This document shows positions 1 to 5,769 of a DNA stretch of 13,755 bases, piece after piece. The DNA lies in assembly GCA_002322525.1 (NCBI GenBank), contig DCOU01000125.1, forward strand, positions 1 through 13,755. The letters are read 5' to 3'. The stretch's first letter is position 1; the number at the start of each line of letters is the position of its first letter. This DNA is from Candidatus Omnitrophica bacterium UBA1562. Lineage in GTDB: Bacteria > Omnitrophota > Gorgyraeia > Gygaellales > Profunditerraquicolaceae. The notes under the pieces are model-generated. The model searched no databases. It had not been told where the DNA came from and saw only the letters and a list, made by a program, of their open reading frames with translations. The translations under genes and the position numbers were made by a program.

Positions 1-49
1 CATAATTTTAACAAACTACTGTTTAGGGTAGGATTATAATATATCTCTT

Positions 50-1342
50 TTATAACCCGACTTTGTGAAAAATTTTCGTTACGTTGCGCAGATAATAATC
101 TAAATCGAAAATCTTATCCAGATCTTTATTATTAAGCTCTCGTAAAACTCCTTTGTCCTTTAAAAGATTTTCTTTAAAATCCGATCCCTCTTTCCAGCTC
201 TTCATCGCGCATCTCTGAACTAAATCGTAGGCCTTCTGACGGGCGAGCCCCTTATTCATCAATTCAAGGAGCACTCGTTGAGAAAAAATCAGGCCGTGAG
301 TCTTAACTAAATTGCTTAACATATTGTCCGGATAAACCACCAAGCCCGTAACCACCTCAATAAATTTATTCAGCATGTAATCAAGGGCAAGGGTAGAATC
401 CGGCAAGATTACCCGCTCACAAGAAGAATGGCTTATATCGCGTTCATGCCATAAAGAGACATTTTCCAGGCTAGCTAAGGCATTAGCCCGCAAAATACGG
501 CTCAGGCCGCATATCCGTTCGCAGATTACCGGGTTTTTCTTATGCGGCATGGCTGATGAACCCTTTTGAGCCTTACCAAAAGGTTCTTCAACTTCCAGGA
601 CTTCAGTTCTTTGCAGGTGCCTTATTTCTGTAGCAAATTTCTCTAAGCTTGAGCCAATAATAGCTAAGGTGGCCATATATTGGGCATATACATCCCTTTG
701 TATAATCTGCGTAGAAATCCGCGCTGGCTTAAGCCCCAGTTTCTTACAGACATAGGCTTCCGCTTCAGGCTCAATATGGGCGTATGTGCCTACAGCACCG
801 GAGAGCTTTCCAATAGATACAGCTTCCTTTGCATCTAATAACCGGCCTAAGTTGCGCCTGCTTTCATCAAACCAGAGCGCAAGTTTCAGGCCAAAGGTAG
901 TGGGTTCAGCATGCACGCCATGGGTACGTCCGATACAAACCATATCTTTGTAGTTTCTAGCCTTTTTAGCTAATACTTTCAGCAGCCTATTTAAGTCTTC
1001 AATCAGTATATCGGATGCTGCCTTCAGCTGCACGCCAAGCGTTGTATCCAAGATATCGGAAGAAGTAAGGCCTAAATGCAGATATTTAGCATCAGGCCCA
1101 ATATATTGGGCTACATTGCACACAAATGCTACTACATCATGTTGCGTTTTCTCTTCGAGCTTTCTAATCGCATTAATATTGAACCGGGCTTTCTTTTTGA
1201 CTCTCTTAACCACAGCCAGAGGAATATTCTTTTTGCGGGAAAGGGCCTCCAGAGTAAGTATTTCTATATCAAGCATGGTTTTAAATTTAAAATCATCCTG
1301 CCAGATATTTGACATTTTAGGTAAACTGTAACGTTCAATCAT
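50..1342 (-). CDS. purB: Adenylosuccinate lyase
   Basis: This 430-aa protein catalyses two fumarate-releasing steps: SAICAR to AICAR in purine synthesis, and adenylosuccinate to AMP. It belongs to the fumarase/aspartase superfamily and is expected to be a cytosolic homotetramer. Visible family motifs are GLTSSD (residues 91-96), GRTHG with the catalytic-region His (138-142), and the superfamily signature loop GSSAMPHKKNP (261-271), which carries the catalytic Ser. The length matches the Bacillus-type enzyme of about 430 aa. The ATG at 1342 has a strong AAAGGAGG site seven bases upstream and a good promoter at 1374-1401. No disruption is visible. It follows the tRNA-fMet gene but has its own promoter and lies beyond that gene's terminator, so it is probably an independent unit that may continue past the left edge. 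Confidence 0.97.
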   Translation of the reverse strand: MIERYSLPKMSNIWQDDFKFKTMLDIEILTLEALSRKKNIPLAVVKRVKKKARFNINAIRKLEEKTQHDVVAFVCNVAQYIGPDAKYLHLGLTSSDILDTTLGVQLKAASDILIEDLNRLLKVLAKKARNYKDMVCIGRTHGVHAEPTTFGLKLALWFDESRRNLGRLLDAKEAVSIGKLSGAVGTYAHIEPEAEAYVCKKLGLKPARISTQIIQRDVYAQYMATLAIIGSSLEKFATEIRHLQRTEVLEVEEPFGKAQKGSSAMPHKKNPVICERICGLSRILRANALASLENVSLWHERDISHSSCERVILPDSTLALDYMLNKFIEVVTGLVVYPDNMLSNLVKTHGLIFSQRVLLELMNKGLARQKAYDLVQRCAMKSWKEGSDFKENLLKDKGVLRELNNKDLDKIFDLDYYLRNVTKIFHKVGL

Positions 1343-1373
1343 AGGGCCTCCTTTGGAGTTTGCAGGAAATATT

Positions 1374-1401
1374 ATTATAGCAGAAATTTAGTTTTTGGCA
1401 A
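1374..1401 (-). promoter_or_regulatory. purB promoter
   Basis: Read on the minus strand there is a -35 box TTGCCA (1396-1401), a 16-nt spacer and a consensus -10 box TATAAT (1374-1379). The start site would be near 1367, giving a leader of about 25 nt before the purB ATG. The -35 box overlaps the duplicated tetranucleotide (CAAA on plus) that flanks the palindromic element at 1403-1451, so the element sits directly against the promoter without destroying it. Confidence 0.7.
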
Positions 1402-1402
1402 A

Positions 1403-1451
1403 CCCCGTTAGAAATCTTTCCTTTATATTATATCATTAATTTCTAACGGGG
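1403..1451. repeat. Palindromic element, intergenic copy 1
   Basis: Perfect 13-bp inverted arms CCCCGTTAGAAAT (1403-1415) and ATTTCTAACGGGG (1439-1451) enclose a 23-nt AT-rich spacer. The same arms recur inside the GH94 gene and, with different terminal bases, at its start. The element is bracketed by the direct repeat CAAA (1399-1402 and 1452-1455), 53 nt apart, which resembles a target-site duplication. It lies between the terminator of the tRNA gene and the purB promoter. Without a T-run after the stem it is unlikely to be a simple terminator. Confidence 0.85.
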
Positions 1452-1462
1452 CAAACAAAAAA

Positions 1463-1483
1463 CCCGCCAAAAAATTTGGCGGG
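1463..1483 (-). terminator. Terminator of the tRNA-fMet unit
   Basis: A perfect 9-bp stem, CCCGCCAAA (1463-1471) with TTTGGCGGG (1475-1483), has a 3-nt loop. It is flanked by an A-run on the left and a T-run on the right, so it can act on both strands. On the minus strand it lies about 10 nt beyond the tRNA 3' end and is followed by TTTTTTG, a classical intrinsic terminator for the tRNA transcript. Confidence 0.85.
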
Positions 1484-1533
1484 TTTTTGTGTATTGCGGG
1501 GACGAGATTTGAACTCGTGACCTTCAGGTTATG

Positions 1534-2474
1534 CTTACTACTACAGTTTTCACTGCTCCGCCATAAATCCTGGCGAATTTGTAGTCTGGACTATATCTTC
1601 ACCCATCCCAAATAAAGTGTGGGTGTCTGCCGTTCCACATCCAAAGCAGTCATAGGCATAGGCGAACTTGGCTCTTATTGAAGGAATGCGAGGCAAATAT
1701 GGCAATACCGATTGCCACAACCTCCTGCTGTTTTCCACATTAAAGTGACTCCGATAATACTCCCTTCTTTCTCCTTTTCTCCACCTTCTCTCGGGATTGA
1801 TTATTCCATTGATCCCGAAAGTAACAGAGATATGGCCTAGCAGTCTATTGACCTCTTCTAGCGAAAAACTATGCGTGGCTATCGTAAAACTGGGTTTCAG
1901 GTAATAAATAGATCCGTCTCTATGGATCTTCTTCCTTCTACGGACGCTACCATCGTCACACAACAACATTGCTAGTCCAACTGGATGGTCCATAAACCTG
2001 ATTTTTGGAGAGAGATGTCTTCTTCTATTCTTGCTAAACCACTGGCTCACGATTCTTATCCTTTTACCAGTGGTGAAGGAAAACAAATGCTTAACTCCCT
2101 CTCCATTCGGAGACGTATGAATCACGGGTGGTTGGATTCCAAACAACCTAACGAATTCATTACGTTTCCACTCAACTAGATCCGCATACTTTTCGCAGTG
2201 CGAAATGGTCCATTCGACTGTTAAGCGATGTTTCGCACGTTGCCTCACAAACGCATCTCCCAAGATCATCCCGATTAGGAACGATCTTTTGTAAGAAATG
2301 GTCTCTTGGCCCTTCATAACAGGACCTTCTCCTTCTGCTTTGGACACAGTCTCTACACCTTGTCCGACGATGCGTCGGACCTTGGCTCGGTATTACCCTG
2401 ATTTATTTCGAGGGCTTCACCGAATTTGGCAAACTATCCTTCAATCGTTTCCGACTGAGGAGCCCAAATACTTG
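1534..2474 (-). ncRNA. Group I intron in the tRNA-fMet anticodon loop
   Basis: The intron is 941 nt, begins after exon U33 and ends in G (c1534 on plus), as group I introns do. P1 can be drawn: exon GGCU plus intron CAA pairs with UUGGGCU around a GUAU loop, placing a U-G wobble at the 5' splice site. Core elements are visible in order. A P6-like segment GGTAATACCGAGCCAAG (about 2382-2398) resembles that of bacterial tRNA-Leu introns. A perfect 8-bp hairpin, GTCCGACG/CGTCGGAC, lies at 2362-2380. The P7 5' strand is in GGTGTAGAGACT (2349-2359 region) and its 3' strand in GAAGATATAGTCC (1588-1600). This suggests subgroup IC3-like; the subgroup is inferred. The endonuclease ORF occupies the P8 region and runs through the 3' core. 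Confidence 0.92.
1550..2317 (-). CDS. LAGLIDADG homing endonuclease encoded in the intron
   Basis: This 255-aa two-motif LAGLIDADG protein would cut the intronless tRNA-fMet allele and drive intron homing; it might also act as a maturase. The two motifs are FLIGMILGDAF (about residues 13-23 from the chosen start) and VGLAMLLCDDG (about 113-123), each ending in an acidic residue that would coordinate metal. Many basic residues fit DNA binding. The ATG at 2317 is preferred over an in-frame GTG at 2347 because AGAAGGAGAAGG lies just upstream of it. The stop is 16 nt before the intron end, so the last 17 or so codons also encode the P7 3' strand and P9 of the ribozyme. The frame is open, so the endonuclease may be active. 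The exact target site is inferred. Confidence 0.88.
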   Translation of the reverse strand: MKGQETISYKRSFLIGMILGDAFVRQRAKHRLTVEWTISHCEKYADLVEWKRNEFVRLFGIQPPVIHTSPNGEGVKHLFSFTTGKRIRIVSQWFSKNRRRHLSPKIRFMDHPVGLAMLLCDDGSVRRRKKIHRDGSIYYLKPSFTIATHSFSLEEVNRLLGHISVTFGINGIINPERRWRKGERREYYRSHFNVENSRRLWQSVLPYLPRIPSIRAKFAYAYDCFGCGTADTHTLFGMGEDIVQTTNSPGFMAEQ

Positions 2475-2513
2475 AGCCTGACGAGCTACCAGACTGCTCC
2501 ACCCCGCGAGTTT

Positions 2514-2542
2514 ACTATAACGCAATTAAACCTATAATGCAA
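2514..2542 (-). promoter_or_regulatory. tRNA-fMet promoter
   Basis: On the minus strand -35 TTGCAT (2537-2542), a 17-nt spacer and -10 TATAGT (2514-2519) form a strong sigma70-type promoter just after the ftsB stop codon. The last -10 base is 6 nt from the mature tRNA 5' end (2508), so the predicted start site falls at or within a base or two of C1. This implies almost no 5' leader. A shifted copy, TATAGG (about 2530-2535), could be an alternative -10. Confidence 0.75.
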
Positions 2543-2548
2543 TAACTA

Positions 2549-2818
2549 TTATTTTTCCGGAATTATCTTGATGGGGATTTCGCCTTTGCGCACTACGCCC
2601 ATTCTTTCCCTGGCGATCTTCTCCTGATAAATAGGGTCGCTTTCTATCCGTTTGAGTTCCTGCTGTAAAAGAGCATTTTCTATGTTTAAATATTTGATCT
2701 TTGTTTCTAAATCGCGGTTCTTATCTTTTAATTCCTGCAGTTTTGTGTAACCGGGTAAAAGTATAATTAATAAAAAGATTGCAATGCCAAAAAACGAAAA
2801 TGCCTTCTTAAATATCAT
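2549..2818 (-). CDS. ftsB: Septum formation initiator, FtsB/DivIC family
   Basis: This 89-aa bitopic protein has a short N-terminal cytoplasmic tail, one membrane helix (about residues 8-25) and a long heptad-like coiled coil (about 28-62, rich in Leu, Lys and Glu). A C-terminal segment with ERMGVVRKGEI (about 71-81) is typical of FtsB/DivIC proteins. FtsB bridges FtsL and FtsQ in the division complex, with its coiled coil in the periplasm. The start overlaps the enolase stop as ATGA (2815-2818), so translation is probably coupled. The eno-ftsB order is common in bacteria and supports the call. The exact subfamily (FtsB rather than DivIC) is inferred. Confidence 0.85.
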   Translation of the reverse strand: MIFKKAFSFFGIAIFLLIILLPGYTKLQELKDKNRDLETKIKYLNIENALLQQELKRIESDPIYQEKIARERMGVVRKGEIPIKIIPEK

Positions 2819-4152
2819 TTCTTCAAGAAGCGCCCCGCGTAAACCGCTTTTTCACCGAGCTCCTCTTCTATTCTTAGAAGCTCATTATATTTGCAAATCC
2901 TATCCGTACGAGATACCGAACCTGTCTTAATCTGCCCGCAGCCGCAGGCTGTCGATAAGTGCGCAATAGTTGTATCTTCAGTCTCTCCTGAACGATGAGA
3001 AATAATTGCCTTATATTTATTTTTCCTGGCCATACCCAATACCTCCAGCGTCTCCGTGAGTGAACCAATCTGATTTACCTTTACGAGTATGGCATTCCCT
3101 ATGCCTTGCGTAACGCCCTTTTTAAAAATCTTAGGGTTAGTGACGAATATATCATCACCGACTAATTGTAACTTTGCGCCAAGTTCTTCGGTCATTTTTT
3201 TCCATCCCGGCCAATCATGCTCAGAAAGGCCGTCCTCGATAGATAAAACAGGATATTTGCTAACCCAGCTTTCATATATAGCGATTAAATCGGAAGATTT
3301 CTTCTGAGAATTTTCAAATTGGTATGAACCATCTTTACCCAGCTCCTGCACGCAGGGGCTGGGTTTATAAAATGAACTGGCAGCGCAATCTAAGGCTAAA
3401 TAAATATCCTCACCCGGTTTATATCCTGCTTTCTCAATTGCCTGCAATATCAAAAGTAGCGCCTCTTCATTGGAATCAAGGCGCGGTGCGAATCCACCTT
3501 CATCGCCCACAGAAGTAGATAATCCCTTAGATTTTAAGATTGATTTTAAGTTATGGAATACTTCGGCGGCATATCTTAAGGCTTCGCGAAAAGTCGGCGC
3601 GCCTATCGGCACAATCATAAATTCCTGGATATCTAAATTATTATCTGCATGCAGGCCGCCATTTAAGATATTCATCAAAGGTACAGGTAAGATTTTTACG
3701 GTATTGCCGCCTAAATATTTATATAATGGCTCATTTTTTGATAAAGCATCTGCTTTCGCCACAGCTAAAGAGACGCCCAGAATTGCATTAGCGCCTAATT
3801 TAGACTTATTGCTAGTTGCATCTAAATCGATAAGGAGTCTGTCTATTTTCTTAAAATCGGGTTTTAGCCCTTTTATTTTTGAGGCAATTAATGTATTTAC
3901 ATTATTTACTGCTTTTAATACCCCTTTACCTGAATACCTTGTTTTATGGCTTTGGCTAGAGGAAGCCAAACCATTGCCCGCTGGCTTATCGCCGTCTCTT
4001 AATTCTAATGCCTCATTTTCTCCTGTAGAGGCTCCCGAAGGCACAGCTGCCCGTGCCAGGATGCCGGAATCCAGGATTATATCGACTTCTACCGTAGGAT
4101 TACCCCGTGAATCCAAAATCTCGCGTGCTACAACCTTTTTTATTTTTGCCAT
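2815..4152 (-). CDS. eno: Enolase with two palindrome-derived in-frame insertions
   Basis: This enzyme converts 2-phosphoglycerate to phosphoenolpyruvate in glycolysis. At 445 aa it is longer than typical bacterial enolases (about 415-435). Catalytic features are intact: GDEGG with the general acid Glu (E218), Mg ligands D255, E306 and D333, base Lys K358 in LVKVNQ, and HRSGETED (386-393). Two extra segments interrupt conserved stretches: PAGNGLASSSQSHK (57-70) between DGDK and RYSGKG, and PSPCVQELGK (264-273) between FYK and DGSY. Both are encoded by DNA palindromes. The start MAKIKKVVAREILDSRG is canonical, although the upstream Shine-Dalgarno is weak. It has its own promoter and overlaps ftsB downstream. 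Both inserts lie in regions expected to be surface loops, so activity is probably kept; that is inferred. Confidence 0.96.
   Translation of the reverse strand: MAKIKKVVAREILDSRGNPTVEVDIILDSGILARAAVPSGASTGENEALELRDGDKPAGNGLASSSQSHKTRYSGKGVLKAVNNVNTLIASKIKGLKPDFKKIDRLLIDLDATSNKSKLGANAILGVSLAVAKADALSKNEPLYKYLGGNTVKILPVPLMNILNGGLHADNNLDIQEFMIVPIGAPTFREALRYAAEVFHNLKSILKSKGLSTSVGDEGGFAPRLDSNEEALLLILQAIEKAGYKPGEDIYLALDCAASSFYKPSPCVQELGKDGSYQFENSQKKSSDLIAIYESWVSKYPVLSIEDGLSEHDWPGWKKMTEELGAKLQLVGDDIFVTNPKIFKKGVTQGIGNAILVKVNQIGSLTETLEVLGMARKNKYKAIISHRSGETEDTTIAHLSTACGCGQIKTGSVSRTDRICKYNELLRIEEELGEKAVYAGRFLKK
3334..3367. repeat. In-frame palindromic insertion 2 in eno
   Basis: A 28-nt palindrome, ACCCAGCTCCTGC (3337-3349) with GCAGGGGCTGGGT (3352-3364), has one mismatch and a 2-nt loop. 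The direct repeat TTTA occurs at 3334-3337 and 3364-3367, 30 nt apart. It encodes residues 264-273, which have no counterpart in the usual enolase sequence between FYK and DG. The arms differ from the CCCCGTTAGAAAT type, but the CCC...GGG ends and TTTA repeats match. Confidence 0.75.
3944..3989. repeat. In-frame palindromic insertion 1 in eno
   Basis: The arms ATGGCTTTGGCT (3946-3957) and AGCCAAACCAT (3963-3973) pair with a one-base bulge. They are followed by TGCCCGCTGGC, which resembles half of another palindrome type. The direct repeat TTAT lies at 3944-3947 and 3986-3989, 42 nt apart. The segment encodes residues 57-70, absent from the canonical DGDK-x-RYxGKG region of enolases. Confidence 0.65.
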
Positions 4153-4201
4153 GGCTTAACTCTATGGAATTAACATTTCTTAAAAAGAATTTAGGGAAAG
4201 T

Positions 4202-4229
4202 AGTATATCACAATTTCTAACGAGGCCAA
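4202..4229 (-). promoter_or_regulatory. Probable eno promoter
   Basis: The -10 box TATACT (4202-4207), a 16-nt spacer and -35 TTGGCC (4224-4229) would start transcription near 4195, giving a leader of about 43 nt. The spacer holds a degenerate single arm of the palindromic element. Confidence 0.5.
4212..4225. repeat. Solo degenerate arm of the palindromic element
   Basis: AATTTCTAACGAGG matches the right arm ATTTCTAACGGGG with one change. Similarity continues into the flank: AATTTCTAACG.GGC.AACAAAAAAC is shared with the copy near 1438-1463 apart from two positions. No partner arm is seen nearby. It lies between the htpX terminator and the eno -10 box. Confidence 0.55.
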
Positions 4230-4230
4230 C

Positions 4231-4257
4231 AAAAAACGTAAAACGGGACCCCATTTT
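4231..4257 (-). terminator. Terminator downstream of the htpX-like gene
   Basis: On the minus strand AAAATGG (4251-4257) pairs with CCGTTTT (4240-4246) with one G-T pair and a short loop, then ACG and a six-T run (4231-4236). It lies about 16 nt past the htpX stop. Confidence 0.55.
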
Positions 4258-4272
4258 CTCTCGGAATATTAG

Positions 4273-5235
4273 TTAAGCCTTGTACTCTGAGAGTTGCTTT
4301 ATGCGCTTGAGCATATTGGGGTGGGTACTTAATACTTCTAATAGCCTATCCGCAAAATTCAAATGTATCTTTTTGGCCTTTAACATTGCCAACTCAGATG
4401 CATCAATCGTGCCGCTCTTATCCAGGTCAAGCTGCCTTAATTCCTTAATCTCATTCAAGGCCTGCGAAGGGTCATTGACAAAAAACGCTTTTAATCCCTC
4501 CGCCTCCTTTAAAGATTCTTTATCCATACGCGCAGAACCATATACGAGCTTATAGAGGCTGGAAGCAAGGATGGAAGGTTGATTTCCCAAAAGCACAGAA
4601 CCCCTATCAGCAAAATACTCCCGTATCCGGGAGGCATAAAGCACTAAAAGATTGGTAATAAAATAGAATATAAAAGCTGCTAATCCCACCAAAGCAGTAT
4701 TCCCCCCTCTTTCATTGCGCCTGCGGCCATAAAATAAAAATTGCCAGGCAATCCGATACATAATCATGGGAATAACTGAAAGCAAGGTAATGGTTAAGAC
4801 ATCCCGATTCTTTAAATGGGTTAATTCATGGCCCAATACCGCTTTTAATTCATCTTCGTTCAATAACTTTAAGATACCCTCGGTAACGCAAACTCGCCCA
4901 TCTTTTATACCCCTGCCAAAAGCAAAAGCATTAGGGAGGGCGATCTGGGCTACGCCTATCCTCGGCACGGGGATCTGGGCTCTCATGGCTAAATTTTCTA
5001 CCATCTGATATAAGCGCGGGTTTTCTTCTCTTTTAATATATCTTACGCGCATAGTCCATTCCACAAGTTTTGGCCCAATCAAATACTGGATAAACATCAT
5101 TACGAAAGATAGAATTAAATAAAAGGAAAAACCGTATAGATGTAAAAACTGGGTACCTATAACGGTAAGGACCACATAAATAAGCCCAAAAAGTATAGTA
5201 ACTAATAGCCACATTCTTAATTTTAAGCTCCACAT
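4273..5235 (-). CDS. htpX: HtpX-like M48 zinc metalloprotease with EF-hand loop
   Basis: This 320-aa membrane protease belongs to peptidase family M48, which degrades misfolded or damaged membrane proteins. Two N-terminal hydrophobic helices (about residues 8-30 and 36-56) and two central ones (about 147-169 and 180-200) flank the zinc site HELTH (136-140). The third ligand is E206 in SRIREYFAD. A full EF-hand loop, DLDKSGTIDASE, occupies residues 270-281 just before the conserved C-terminal LLSTHPNMLKRI-like segment; calcium may therefore bind and modulate it. The ATG at 5235 is chosen over an in-frame ATG at 5265 because AAAGGAGG lies directly upstream of it. It is the last gene after the DUF1573 and Trx/CcdA genes, suggesting an envelope quality-control unit; that link is inferred. 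Confidence 0.9.
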   Translation of the reverse strand: MWSLKLRMWLLVTILFGLIYVVLTVIGTQFLHLYGFSFYLILSFVMMFIQYLIGPKLVEWTMRVRYIKREENPRLYQMVENLAMRAQIPVPRIGVAQIALPNAFAFGRGIKDGRVCVTEGILKLLNEDELKAVLGHELTHLKNRDVLTITLLSVIPMIMYRIAWQFLFYGRRRNERGGNTALVGLAAFIFYFITNLLVLYASRIREYFADRGSVLLGNQPSILASSLYKLVYGSARMDKESLKEAEGLKAFFVNDPSQALNEIKELRQLDLDKSGTIDASELAMLKAKKIHLNFADRLLEVLSTHPNMLKRIKQLSEYKA

Positions 5236-5247
5236 TTTTATCCTCCT

Positions 5248-5351
5248 TTGCAACCGCTGAGGCACTGAATAATCACTGACACACTGAGATTTATCCTCAG
5301 TGCTTCAACGGGTTATCTTCTACTTATTTTTCAGCGTTTCAGTGGTTGCAA
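5248..5351. repeat. Nested CACTGA/TCAGTG inverted repeats
   Basis: Outer arms TTGCAACC (5248-5255) and GGTTGCAA (5344-5351) enclose TGAGGCACTGA and TCAGTGCTTCA plus further CACTGA/CACTGAG copies. The right outer arm lies within the last codons of the DUF1573 gene and the left arm reaches the htpX Shine-Dalgarno. The region spans the whole 84-nt gap. It may be a dispersed repeat, or a structured spacer affecting htpX translation. Confidence 0.5.
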
Positions 5352-5769
5352 CTTCTGCCTTAATTATAAACCTTAATACAGGTTTGTCAAGACTATCAGT
5401 GTGCACATATACATATTGCTGCACCGGTCCGGAATAGCCTTTAGAATTAAACCGAACTTCTATCGTGGCGCTCTGGCCGGGTAAAAGGATTTTCTTTTCC
5501 ACTTTAGAAGCAGTGCATCCGCAGGATGTATTTACATCCTTTATGGTCAGGGTTGCTTCGGATTCGTTCTTTAAAACAAAGATATGCTTTAAAACCTCTC
5601 CTTCCTTTACTTGACCAAAATCCCATGAATAAGGGTCCTCTACCTGTGTCTCTGTCTGTTTATTAGTTAAATTATCTTTTATTTGCGCATAGCATCCTGA
5701 TTGCAGAAAAAACAGCAAGACAATTGAACTTATAACCCATAACTTATAACTTATAACTTTTCTCTTCAT
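5320..5769 (-). CDS. DUF1573 envelope protein
   Basis: This 149-aa exported protein has a basic N-terminus and hydrophobic core (about residues 10-24), ending in LQSGC with Cys26. That resembles a lipobox, but with Gln at -3, so lipidation is uncertain. The mature part is one Ig-like DUF1573 domain (about 45-140). It shows the family pattern: WDFGQVKEGE, then SCGCTAS (about 83-89) and LLPGQSATIEVRF. The function of DUF1573 is unknown. It overlaps the upstream thioredoxin/CcdA gene as TAATG, with a GGAGG site inside that gene, so the two are translationally coupled and may share a role in envelope redox chemistry. Codons 5-13 (VISYKLWVI) are encoded by a short tandem repeat. Confidence 0.88.
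   Translation of the reverse strand: MKRKVISYKLWVISSIVLLFFLQSGCYAQIKDNLTNKQTETQVEDPYSWDFGQVKEGEVLKHIFVLKNESEATLTIKDVNTSCGCTASKVEKKILLPGQSATIEVRFNSKGYSGPVQQYVYVHTDSLDKPVLRFIIKAEVATTETLKNK
5729..5758. repeat. Short tandem CTTATAA repeat in the DUF1573 signal region
   Basis: The plus strand reads CTTATAAC, CCATAA, CTTATAA, CTTATAA. This unit is translated as part of the signal peptide of the DUF1573 gene. Confidence 0.6.

Larger units (their letters stand above)
1494..2508 (-). tRNA. Initiator tRNA-fMet(CAU), interrupted by a group I intron
   Basis: The 5' exon is 2475-2508 (34 nt) and the 3' exon 1494-1533 (40 nt). Joined, they give a 74-nt cloverleaf without encoded CCA. The acceptor stem CGCGGGG/CCCCGCA has the C1xA72 mismatch diagnostic of bacterial initiators, with A73. 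The D stem is GAGC/GCTC with the A11-U24 pair, the anticodon stem TCAGG/CCTGA, the loop CTCATAA with anticodon CAU, and the T stem ACGAG/CTCGT. The sequence closely resembles E. coli tRNA-fMet. The usual three G-C pairs next to the loop are here A-U, G-C, G-C. The gene has its own promoter (2514-2542) and terminator (1463-1483). The intron lies between U33 and C34, so splicing is needed to make an initiator. Confidence 0.95.

Noticed and set aside
1..3. Possible ATG of a further minus-strand gene at the left edge
   Set aside because: Only the codon itself is present and there is no Shine-Dalgarno site upstream of it; it cannot be supported.
2298..2537. Plus-strand ORF over the intron 5' part and the tRNA
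   Set aside because: It runs antisense across structured intron and tRNA sequence and has no ribosome site or domain.
3470..4159. Long plus-strand ORF opposite enolase
   Set aside because: It is the antisense shadow of eno, with no start signal or recognisable domain.
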